Shown: positions 1 through 5,590 of the stretch, one piece after another
How the letters are laid out: each line of letters opens with the position of its first letter
Position numbering within the stretch: the stretch's first letter is position 1
From: Spirochaetae bacterium HGW-Spirochaetae-9
Lineage (GTDB): Bacteria > Spirochaetota > Spirochaetia > Treponematales > Rectinemataceae
Assembly (NCBI GenBank): GCA_002839205.1
Contig: PGXP01000122.1
Span: 1 to 5,590, forward strand
Direction: 5' to 3'
Length of the DNA: 5,590 nt
Position numbers and translations under genes: made by a program
Notes under the pieces: generated by a model
The model's input: the letters and a program-made list of their open reading frames with translations, nothing else
The model's database searches: none
What the model was told of the DNA's origin: nothing

Positions 1-51
1 AAAAATGCCGAACCGGAAGCGGTCGCTCCCGCAGGCAACGACGTTCCATGA
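1..51 (+). CDS. infC: Translation initiation factor IF-3, C-terminal tail (partial)
   Basis: Only the last 16 codons and the TGA stop (49-51) are present; the gene enters from the left edge. The visible tail reads KNAEPEAVAPAGNDVP, a loose Ala/Pro/Glu-rich extension of the kind found after the conserved IF-3 C-terminal domain in some bacteria. No diagnostic IF-3 motif is inside the window, so the identification rests on position: infC-rpmI-rplT is one of the most conserved bacterial gene orders, and L35 begins 23 bp after this stop. IF-3 binds the 30S subunit and checks start-codon and initiator-tRNA choice. The reading frame is open from base 1, and a stop just before the rpmI ribosome binding site is what an operon would show. 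Another protein ending here cannot be excluded. Confidence 0.68.
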   Translation, partial: KNAEPEAVAPAGNDVP

Positions 52-74
52 ACTCAAGAGAAGGACGGTAGATC

Positions 75-275
75 ATGCCCAAGATGAAGACGAAGAAGGC
101 CGCGGCCAAGCGCTTTTCCCTTACTGCCAGCGGCAAGGTCAAATACAAGAAAATGAACCTCCGCCATATTCTTACAAAAAAGAGCACAAAGCGGAAGAGA
201 AACCTGAGGAAGCCGGGTTTTGTCGCCGCCGGTCCTATCCATCAGATCAAGAAAAAGCTTCTGCCCAACGGTTAA
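75..275 (+). CDS. rpmI: Large ribosomal subunit protein L35 (bL35)
   Basis: The product has 66 residues, the normal length for bL35. It starts with the family signature [14 protein letters not shown], followed by a very basic body ([10 protein letters not shown], then [12 protein letters not shown]) and ends in KKKLLPNG. L35 is a small, late-assembling protein of the 50S subunit that contacts 23S rRNA. An AAGGA ribosome binding site at 61-65 lies 9 nt before the ATG. The gene sits between the infC tail and rplT, its usual place. In Enterobacteria, L20 represses rpmI and rplT through an RNA structure spanning infC-rpmI. I cannot recognise such a structure in the short gap here, and most of the upstream region is outside the window. 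Confidence 0.98.
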   Translation: MPKMKTKKAAAKRFSLTASGKVKYKKMNLRHILTKKSTKRKRNLRKPGFVAAGPIHQIKKKLLPNG

Positions 276-299
276 TTCGGGCCTAACAGGAGAATCGCA

Positions 300-659
300 A
301 TGTCAAGAGCAGTAGACGGCACCAGACGCAAGGATCACCGTAAGAAGATACTCAAAATAGCAAAGGGATATTGGGGCAGAAGGCATTCCAACTACAAGGT
401 GGCGAAAGACGCCGTAGCGAAAGCCCTCTCCGATGCCTACAAGGACAGGCGCGACAAGAAGGGGGTCTTCAGGACACTCTGGATTGCGCGCATCAACGCG
501 GCATGCAGGGCTCAGGATCTCAGCTACAGTCGCCTGATCGAAGGCATCAACAAGGCCGGGATCACGATGAACAGAAAGGTTCTCGCCGATCTCGCCATCA
601 CCGATCCGACGGCTTTTTCCGCTATCGTCGAAAAGGCGAAAGCGGCGCTGCAGGCCTAG
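300..659 (+). CDS. rplT: Large ribosomal subunit protein L20 (bL20)
   Basis: The product has 119 residues, a typical length for bL20. The N-terminal basic arm ([20 protein letters not shown]) is followed by [19 protein letters not shown], the long-helix motif [14 protein letters not shown] (about residues 57-70), [15 protein letters not shown] and [15 protein letters not shown], all landmarks of the family. L20 is an early 50S assembly protein that binds 23S rRNA, and in several bacteria it is also the autogenous repressor of this operon. An AGGAGA ribosome binding site at 288-293 stands 6 nt before the ATG. It lies 24 bp behind rpmI and is certainly cotranscribed with it. The start [10 protein letters not shown], in place of the more common MARVKRG, is one reason for suggesting a spirochaete. 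Confidence 0.98.
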   Translation: MSRAVDGTRRKDHRKKILKIAKGYWGRRHSNYKVAKDAVAKALSDAYKDRRDKKGVFRTLWIARINAACRAQDLSYSRLIEGINKAGITMNRKVLADLAITDPTAFSAIVEKAKAALQA

Positions 660-663
660 GGCC

Positions 664-1185
664 ATGGTGAGCCTCGAGCAGATCCGCGCCCTCGAGGCGC
701 GGGTTGAAAAAGCGGTCATGCTGATCGACACGCTGCGCAGGGAAAATGCGGAGCTGGAGCAGCGCCTCGTCGAAGCATCGCGCTCGGCCGACGCGGCCAA
801 GGCGGCCTATGCAGAGCTCGAGAATAAATCCGCGGCATCCTTTCGGATGAGCTCCGAAACCGAAGCTCTGATCGAAGGGCTCAACGCCAAGCTCCAGGCG
901 GCAGAAGCAGAAAACGCCTCCTTCCGGGAGCGGGCGATAGCGGCCGAACAGAAATCCTTCGACCTCGAATCGAAGGCCGAAGAACTCAAGCGTGAACAGT
1001 CCAGGATAGAGGAGGGGCTCAACCACGCCCTCCAGAAGCTGGATGCCTTTGAGGATCTGGTGATGGGCATCTCCGTTGGCGAATCCTCGCCTGCAGCCGC
1101 AGCAGTCGCTGCGCCAGAAAGTCCTGTCGAATCGTCGGACAGCGACCAGCTTCCAGGTACACACAATGAACTCGACATATTCTGA
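664..1185 (+). CDS. Coiled-coil protein paired with ZapA (ZapB-like)
   Basis: The product has 173 residues and is acidic. Residues 1 to about 130 read as near-continuous heptad-rich coiled coil (LEQIRALEARVEKAVMLIDT at the N-terminus, ELEQRLVEASRSADAAKAAY, then REQSRIEEGLNHALQKLDAF near 116-135). A low-complexity Ala/Pro/Ser tail (PAAAAVAAPESPVESSDSD) and a short acidic end, NELDIF, follow. There is no signal peptide or membrane segment, so it should be cytoplasmic. ZapB is a small coiled-coil FtsZ-ring organiser that works through ZapA, and this gene overlaps a ZapA-like gene by 20 bp, so a ZapB-type role is a reasonable inference. It is about twice the length of E. coli ZapB, and coiled coils resemble one another without common descent. 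The start could be ATG 664 or GTG 667; AGGG at 658-661 spaces better for 667. The gene begins only 4 bp after rplT. Confidence 0.8.
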   Translation: MVSLEQIRALEARVEKAVMLIDTLRRENAELEQRLVEASRSADAAKAAYAELENKSAASFRMSSETEALIEGLNAKLQAAEAENASFRERAIAAEQKSFDLESKAEELKREQSRIEEGLNHALQKLDAFEDLVMGISVGESSPAAAAVAAPESPVESSDSDQLPGTHNELDIF

Positions 1186-1489
1186 AGGAACGGGGAAGGC
1201 TCCCACAAGGGTTTTTCCCATCGAGCTCCTCGGTGTCTCCTTCACAGTCCGTACCGATGAAGACCCAGATTATATCGCCGGACTGGTAGCCGAGCTGAAA
1301 GAAAAGCTCTCTACCGTCTCAAGCCAGATGAAAATCGTGGACCCGCTCAAGCTTGCCCTTGTCACGAGCCTTCTCACGCTGGATGAGATGCACAGGGACT
1401 CGGGGCAGAAGGCACTGGCATCGAAGGAATTCGAGGCCGACAGCCTGCTCGAAAGCCTGGACAAGCGGCTCGGCGAACTGGGCTTATGA
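1166..1489 (+). CDS. zapA: Cell division protein ZapA-like
   Basis: The product has 107 residues, close to the roughly 100-110 of ZapA. The N-terminal globular part shows the family pattern of a short beta strand and turn, FPIELLGVSFTVRTDEDPDY, then IAGLVAELKEKLSTVSSQM, where ZapA normally has its first helix. The segment LKLALVTSLLTLDEMHRDSG matches the conserved alanine/leucine-rich helix, and a C-terminal coiled coil (DSLLESLDKRLGELG) follows. ZapA binds FtsZ and bundles its protofilaments at midcell. The same frame is open further upstream (an ATG at 1076), but that part lies inside the previous gene. ATG 1166 gives the standard N-terminus, with a weak AGG at 1154-1156. The 20-bp overlap with the coiled-coil gene suggests translational coupling. 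Sequence divergence is high, as is usual for ZapA. Confidence 0.85.
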   Translation: MNSTYSEGTGKAPTRVFPIELLGVSFTVRTDEDPDYIAGLVAELKEKLSTVSSQMKIVDPLKLALVTSLLTLDEMHRDSGQKALASKEFEADSLLESLDKRLGELGL

Positions 1490-1523
1490 TCCCTGATTAT
1501 TTCATGCCCCAAAGGAGCAATGA

Positions 1524-1718
1524 ATGATATTTCCTCTCGAGGAACTCATCAACTACAACACCAATTCCTATGAACTGGCCGTCGCCGTCAACAGGCGAGC
1601 CTTTCAGCTGGCCGTTCTCAAGACTCCCGAAGTGGAGAAGAACAACGGCAAGGTAGTGTCGCTCGCCGCCCAGCAGGTTTTCAACAAGCAGGTGGAGTAT
1701 CGGTTCATCAGCAACTAA
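1524..1718 (+). CDS. rpoZ: DNA-directed RNA polymerase omega subunit
   Basis: The product has 64 residues, at the short end for omega. It carries the family core: a short leader (MIFPLEELINYNTNSYELAV) in which SYELAVAVNRRAFQLA corresponds to the conserved helix that clamps the beta-prime C-terminus, then NNGKVVSLAAQQVFNKQVEY, matching the region usually written K-x-V-x-x-A-x-x-E/Q. Omega helps fold and recruit beta-prime into RNA polymerase. A strong AAAGGAG ribosome binding site at 1511-1517 lies 6 nt before ATG 1524; the out-of-frame ATG at 1520 is too close to it and leads nowhere. It follows zapA by 34 bp. Its stop codon (1716-1718) lies inside the open frame of miaA, so the two genes overlap or nearly touch. 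Confidence 0.93.
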   Translation: MIFPLEELINYNTNSYELAVAVNRRAFQLAVLKTPEVEKNNGKVVSLAAQQVFNKQVEYRFISN

Positions 1719-2625
1719 GGTCATCATCCTTACCGGCCCGACGGCATCGGGCAAAACGGAGCTCCTCGACAGCGTTTTCGCTCGGGGAGCTTTTTCATTT
1801 CCTCACGCCGCCGTCATCAGCGCCGACTCGATGCAAGCCTACAGAGGCATGGATATCGGCACGGCCAAACCCGAGAGCGCGCTCCAGTCCAGGCTTCCCC
1901 ATCACCTCATCGACATACGCGATCCCGATGAGCAGTATACGGCCGGTGACTTTGTCCATCTCGCCGACGCGCTCTGCTCCACCCTGGTGAGTGAGGGGGT
2001 TCTTCCAATCATCGCTGGCGGTACAGGCTTCTATATCCGGAATTTTGTCTTCGGCCCTCCGCTCTCGCCACCCTCCAGCGCTGAAGTGCGACAGAAGGTC
2101 GCTGCCGACCTGAAGTCCTTGGGTGCCGCTGCTCTGCGACAGGAATTGGAAACTGCCGACCCCTCTTCGGCCGCGAGAATCCATGGCAACGACCTCTACA
2201 GGCTTACCCGGGCCGTTGAAATACTGAGGACGAGCGGTCTCCCCCCCTCGCGGTTCGCCCCATCGGAAATCCCCAGGGATGAATACGAATTCCTCATTGT
2301 AGGCATCGAACGGCCTCGCGACGAGCTCAAGGCACGAATCCATGCCCGTATAGCGAAAATGTTAGATGCAGGCCTCGCCGAGGAGTCAGCCGCGCTGATA
2401 CGCGCCGGCTATCATCCTTCCAACCCAGGGCTCAAGGCGATCGGGTACAGCGAATTCTATGCCATGGAAGGAAGGCCAATGGAAGAAATCGCCGCCGCGA
2501 TCGAACTCCATACCCTCCAGTATGCCAAGCGCCAGATGACTTTTCTCCGTGCCCTTCCTGGCATACGGTGGATAGAGGCTGCTCCCGAGGCGCTCGCCGC
2601 CGCCGTGCACGATTTTCTCTGTTGA
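1699..2625 (+). CDS. miaA: tRNA dimethylallyltransferase (MiaA), start codon unclear
   Basis: MiaA transfers a dimethylallyl group to N6 of A37 in tRNAs that read UNN codons. Numbering from the proposed start, the P-loop GPTASGKT is at 13-20, ISADSMQAYRGMDIGTAKP at 40-58 (with the catalytic-type Asp at 43), HHLID at 68-72, AGGTGFYIR at about 106-114, RIHGND at 160-165, LKAIGYSEF at 245-253 and YAKRQMTFLR at 275-284. All family landmarks are intact. The first in-frame ATG (1831) would remove the P-loop and first strand, so it cannot be the true start. No ATG, GTG or TTG exists between the in-frame TAG at 1654 and the P-loop. ATC 1699, preceded by AGGTGGAG (1690-1697), would give a normal 308-residue protein overlapping rpoZ by 20 bp, but this start is a guess; ATC 1723 or 1726, a frameshift out of rpoZ, or a sequence error are alternatives. 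The gene identity is firm. Confidence 0.93.
   Translation: MGSSATKVIILTGPTASGKTELLDSVFARGAFSFPHAAVISADSMQAYRGMDIGTAKPESALQSRLPHHLIDIRDPDEQYTAGDFVHLADALCSTLVSEGVLPIIAGGTGFYIRNFVFGPPLSPPSSAEVRQKVAADLKSLGAAALRQELETADPSSAARIHGNDLYRLTRAVEILRTSGLPPSRFAPSEIPRDEYEFLIVGIERPRDELKARIHARIAKMLDAGLAEESAALIRAGYHPSNPGLKAIGYSEFYAMEGRPMEEIAAAIELHTLQYAKRQMTFLRALPGIRWIEAAPEALAAAVHDFLC
1760..1800 (+). terminator. Terminator-shaped hairpin inside the 5' end of miaA
   Basis: The left arm 1760-1769 pairs with the right arm 1782-1791 (AGCTCCTCGA with TCGGGGAGCT, containing one T-G wobble). After a 2-nt bulge (C1770, A1771), G1772-G1774 pairs with C1779-C1781 around a TTTT loop. This makes 13 base pairs, followed at once by a T-rich run (1791-1795, then CATTT). 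The shape is that of a Rho-independent terminator on the + strand. It starts 42 bp after the rpoZ stop but lies within the miaA reading frame, just after the P-loop codons. It could end part of the rpoZ transcripts, act as an attenuator, or be only coding sequence that happens to fold; the sequence alone does not decide. Confidence 0.5.
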
Positions 2626-2635
2626 ACGCAAAAGC

Positions 2636-2664
2636 TTGACCCCGAAGGCTGACGAACCTATCTT
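2636..2664 (+). promoter_or_regulatory. Putative sigma-70-type promoter for the nfeD-paraslipin operon
   Basis: TTGACC (2636-2641) matches the -35 consensus at five of six positions. After exactly 17 bp comes TATCTT (2659-2664), four of six for the -10 box. It lies 10 bp behind the miaA stop in a 90-bp gap before the chosen nfeD start. Transcription would begin near 2671, giving a leader of about 45 nt that contains the GGAGG ribosome binding site. I see no convincing terminator between miaA and this promoter, so read-through from upstream is also possible. Confidence 0.6.
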
Positions 2665-2700
2665 TTACCGTACGTGGTTTGTCCGCGGCCTTGTGGTCAT

Positions 2701-2705
2701 GGAGG
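2701..2705 (+). promoter_or_regulatory. Ribosome binding site that sets the nfeD start
   Basis: GGAGG lies 10 nt before ATG 2716. The alternative GTG 2674 in the same frame has no purine-rich site in front of it, would sit almost at the predicted transcription start, and would add 14 polar residues (MVCPRPCGHGGIFP) before the first membrane segment. The site therefore favours 2716. Confidence 0.7.
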
Positions 2706-2715
2706 CATTTTCCCT

Positions 2716-3219
2716 ATGTTTGGACCCTGGTTCTGGTGGGCGCTTGCAGGTCTCATTCTCATAGGGGCTGAAACCTTTATCCCGGGGCTCGCCATCATTT
2801 TCTTCGGCCTCGGCGCCCTCGCTACGGCTTTGCTCTCCACCCTGCCTGCATTTTCCTCCAGCCCTGCCTTGCAGGCGCTCTTCTGGACGGCCTCAAGTCT
2901 AGCGTCTTTGGTCTTTCTGAGAAAACCCTTCAAGCGCCTCCTCAAAGGCAGCGCGTTTTACCGCGATGGGGAGGCGAAGGTGGATACGGTAGCAGGTGAA
3001 ACTGCCGTCGTCACCGATCGCATAAGCCCCGATCATCCTGGACGTGTACATTTTAGGGGTACGAGCTGGATGGCTGTCGCCTATCTCGAAAGTCTGGATC
3101 CAGGCCTTACCGTTCGCGTCGTGTCGCGCGAGGGCTTGAGCCTTGTCGTCACAAGGGATTTCCTAGGTCAGGAGAGTCAAGCACTCCCTGATGGGGCCAA
3201 TCTCGAGGAGGATACCTGA
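2716..3219 (+). CDS. NfeD family membrane protein (short form)
   Basis: The product has 167 residues. The first 70 or so are very hydrophobic and hold about three membrane segments: WFWWALAGLILIGAETFIPG (about 5-24), LAIIFFGLGALATALLSTL (25-43) and ALQALFWTASSLASLVFL (about 50-68). A basic stretch follows (RKPFKRLLKG). The C-terminal half is a beta-rich domain with the NfeD OB-fold pattern GEAKVDTVAGETAVVTDRIS, then GRVHFRGTSWMAVA and LTVRVVSREGLSLVV. The ClpP-like protease domain of long NfeD proteins is absent, so this is the short class (as E. coli YbbK/QmcB). Short NfeD proteins are nearly always encoded beside SPFH/stomatin proteins and are thought to anchor or partner them in the inner membrane; their exact biochemical role is unsettled. 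The stop overlaps the next start by one base (TGATG). Confidence 0.92.
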   Translation: MFGPWFWWALAGLILIGAETFIPGLAIIFFGLGALATALLSTLPAFSSSPALQALFWTASSLASLVFLRKPFKRLLKGSAFYRDGEAKVDTVAGETAVVTDRISPDHPGRVHFRGTSWMAVAYLESLDPGLTVRVVSREGLSLVVTRDFLGQESQALPDGANLEEDT

Positions 3220-4189
3220 TGTTTGGAATCGTTGCCGCTTATGCCCTGGCGCTGGCCGTTATCCTGGCGCTCTTTCGCCTTATCATTATCGTGCCTGAAC
3301 AGAAAGCCTATGTAGTCGAATTGCTCGGCAAATACAGGAAAACCTTGGGTTCAGGCATCCATCTCCTCATGCCCTTTGTTGAGCGGGTAGCATACAGGCA
3401 CCAGCTCAAGGAGGATGTGATCGACGTCGAACCGCAGGTCTGCATCACGTCGGACAATGTCCAGGTCACTGTCGATGGCATACTGTATTACAAGATCTTC
3501 GATCCCGTCCTCGCCAGTTACGGCATCGACAACTATCGCTTTGCCACAGTCCAGCTCGCCAAGACGACAATGCGGTCCGAGATCGGGAAGATCGAGCTCG
3601 ACAAGAGTTTCGCCGAGCGCGAACTCATCAACGACAATATCGTCAAGGCCGTGGATGAGGCGACCGACCCCTGGGGTATCAAGGTGACACGCTATGAAGT
3701 GCGCTCCATCACGCCGAGCGAAGTCATCACCGAGGCGATGGAGCGTCAGATGCGGGCCGAGCGCGAGAAGCGGGCTGAGATCCTCGCCAGCGAGGGCGTC
3801 AAGGAGAGTCGGATCAACGTTTCGAAGGGCGACCGCGAGCAGGCGATCAACATCTCGGTCGGCGAAAAGACACGCACCATAAACCAGGCTGACGGAAGGG
3901 CGAGCGCCATCGAGATCGTGAGCAAGGCGACAGCGGAGGGCTTGGGACTGATCGCCAAAGCCCTTGCCTCCCCCGGGGGCAAATCGGCCATGACCTTGCG
4001 TCTCGCCGACCAGTACATCGAAAGGCTGGGCCAGATACTGGGTCAGGCGAGCGCCCATGTCATGCCCGAAAAGCTCGCCGAACTGCGCGGCCTGGCCGAA
4101 GTGCTCGGGCTGCAGAAATCCGACCTCGCCCCTCTGGAGCCGGCGCTTGAGCGCGTGAGGGAGAAGGCGCTTCGCCAGGGAGGACAGTC

Positions 4190-4193
<4 letters not shown>
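3219..4193 (+). CDS. SPFH/band 7 protein, paraslipin type (first copy)
   Basis: The product has 324 residues. An N-terminal membrane anchor (about 4-25) is followed directly by the SPFH start VPEQKAYVVELLGKYRKTL, then HLLMPFVERVAYR (48-60), ITSDNVQVTVDGILYYKI (76-93), SEIGKIELDKSFAER (120-134) and PWGIKVTRYEV (151-161). The region after 174 is the helical stalk: MERQMRAEREKRAEILASEG, ESRINVSKGDREQAIN and EKTRTINQADGRA. The block ending in LRLADQYIERL (260-270) matches the paraslipin (SLP-2) subfamily. Such proteins build large oligomeric cages on membrane microdomains and often act with proteases; NfeD is the usual partner. About 35 residues extend beyond the conserved end. A GAGGAGG site (3205-3211) stands 7 nt before the ATG. 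It is translationally coupled to nfeD in front and to the second copy behind. Confidence 0.94.
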
Positions 4194-5110
<917 letters not shown>

Positions 5111-5111
5111 G

Positions 5112-5151
5112 AAGAGGGAGGTAAGGAAACTTGAGCCTCCTTTTCCTCTTT
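5112..5151 (+). terminator. Probable Rho-independent terminator after the paraslipin operon
   Basis: GGAGG (5117-5121) pairs with CCTCC (5136-5140). Inside it, TAAG (5122-5125) pairs with CTTG (5130-5133) around a GAAA tetraloop, leaving a 2-nt AG bulge. TTTT follows directly, then CCTCTTT. The outer AAGAGG (5112-5117) can alternatively pair with CCTCTT (5145-5150), which would compete. Its position directly after the last stop of the operon supports a terminator. The stem is imperfect, so the strength is uncertain. Confidence 0.55.
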
Positions 5152-5169
5152 ATGCAAAGCGGCTATAAT
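5141..5169 (+). promoter_or_regulatory. Putative promoter with perfect TATAAT before the COG2426 gene
   Basis: TATAAT at 5164-5169 is an exact -10 box. At 17 bp upstream is TTTTCC (5141-5146), only three of six for the -35 box and overlapping the T-rich tail of the terminator. There is no TG extension before the -10. Transcription would start about 6-9 nt downstream (5175-5178), that is, at or within a few bases of ATG 5178. Confidence 0.5.
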
Positions 5170-5177
5170 CGTCTGCG

Positions 5178-5590
5178 ATGAACTTGACAACCTTGCTGCT
5201 CTCAGCCCTCCTCGCGCTTCTTCCGATTTCGGAACTGAGGGAGGCAATCCCCTTCGCCGTGATACGGGGGATGGATATCGTTCCTGCAGCCCTCATCCTC
5301 ACGGCGATCAATGCTCTCGTTCCCCTCTTCGCCTTTCTCTTTCTCTCCACCGTCCATAGATGGTTCTACCGATGGACCCCCTACAAAGGCTTTTTCGACC
5401 GTTTTGTCGAAAAGACGAGACGAAAAGTCCATCCCCAGGTTGAGAAATATGGCTATTGGGGTCTCCTCCTCTTTGTCGCCATACCCCTTCCTGTCACAGG
5501 AGCCTGGACGGGTGCCCTTGGAGCATGGATTCTCGGCATGAGCAGAAAGAAAGCCAGCATAGCCATCGTTGGCGGAGTGATTGTGGCGGG
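5178..5590 (+). CDS. COG2426 / small multidrug export family membrane protein (partial)
   Basis: The first 137 codons are present and the gene runs off the right edge. The N-terminal hydrophobic segment leads into PISELREAIPFAVIRGMDIV, the family hallmark, then ALILTAINALVPLFAFLFLS, a basic loop (RFVEKTRRKVHPQVEKYG) and GLLLFVAIPLPVTGAWTGAL with GAWILGMSRKKAS. The last two motifs (IPLP-x-TGAWTG) are typical of the Sm_multidrug_ex family, a small integral inner-membrane protein. The drug-export label is inherited and the real substrate is not known. An in-frame TAA at 5166-5168 and the lack of other start codons force ATG 5178 as the start. No ribosome binding site fits upstream, and a TATAAT ends 8 nt before the ATG, so the mRNA may be leaderless. 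It is probably its own transcription unit. Confidence 0.9.
   Translation, partial: MNLTTLLLSALLALLPISELREAIPFAVIRGMDIVPAALILTAINALVPLFAFLFLSTVHRWFYRWTPYKGFFDRFVEKTRRKVHPQVEKYGYWGLLLFVAIPLPVTGAWTGALGAWILGMSRKKASIAIVGGVIVA

Noticed and set aside
52..74. L20 autoregulatory RNA structure upstream of rpmI.
   Set aside because: The gap is only 23 bp and I see no convincing pseudoknot or hairpin; any structure reaching into infC lies outside the window.
5..286. A 93-codon + strand frame across the infC tail and rpmI.
   Set aside because: It is out of frame with the unmistakable L35 gene, its product is highly charged with no recognisable pattern, and no ribosome binding site precedes it.
1076..1165. 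An upstream extension of the zapA frame starting at ATG 1076.
   Set aside because: The extra 30 residues lie inside the coiled-coil gene, are basic and Gln/Arg-rich, and do not resemble ZapA; ATG 1166 gives the expected length.
1458..1490. Possible promoter for rpoZ: TGGACA (1458-1463) and TATGAT (1485-1490).
   Set aside because: Each box is a good match alone, but the 21-bp spacing is too long for a normal sigma-70 promoter, and rpoZ is close enough to zapA to be cotranscribed.
1795..2343. A 182-codon minus-strand frame opposite miaA.
   Set aside because: It lies wholly opposite well-conserved MiaA motifs and has no recognisable domain.
5311..5541. A 76-codon + strand frame inside the COG2426 gene.
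   Set aside because: The overlapping frame from 5178 carries the clear PISELR and IPLP-x-TGAWTG motifs, so this one is a shadow.

Overview
This window is a densely packed, single-strand (+) stretch of bacterial chromosome. It is moderately GC-rich, with short gaps and several overlapping genes. The small omega subunit, the N-terminus of L20 ([16 protein letters not shown]) and the coiled-coil gene in front of zapA look most like Spirochaetota, probably the Spirochaetales/Treponema side. That placement rests on protein style recalled from memory, not on a search. I see no IS element, CRISPR array, tRNA, rRNA or prophage gene.

Layout. Positions 1-659 hold the classic infC-rpmI-rplT translation operon: the last codons of IF-3, complete L35 and complete L20. 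Positions 664-1489 hold a coiled-coil protein, probably ZapB-like, overlapping a ZapA-like gene by 20 bp; the pair probably serves the FtsZ ring. Positions 1524-1718 encode the RNA polymerase omega subunit. This runs directly into miaA (tRNA A37 dimethylallyltransferase), whose reading frame is intact to 2625 but has no ATG, GTG or TTG before the P-loop. A strong terminator-shaped hairpin lies inside the first part of miaA.

A new transcription unit probably begins just after miaA, with a TTGACC-17 bp-TATCTT promoter at 2636-2664. It encodes a short NfeD-family membrane protein and two tandem SPFH proteins of the paraslipin type, joined by 1-bp and 4-bp start/stop overlaps. This is a doubled version of the well-known NfeD-stomatin operon of membrane-domain proteins. 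A likely terminator (about 5112-5151) follows. The final gene, a COG2426 'small multidrug export' family membrane protein, starts at 5178 and runs off the window. It sits immediately behind a perfect TATAAT and has no room for a ribosome binding site, so it is a candidate leaderless gene.

Most of the window is ordinary housekeeping. The points worth checking are the missing miaA start codon, the terminator-like hairpin inside miaA, the divergent second paraslipin and the leaderless arrangement at the right end. I did not find a clearly new multi-gene system.
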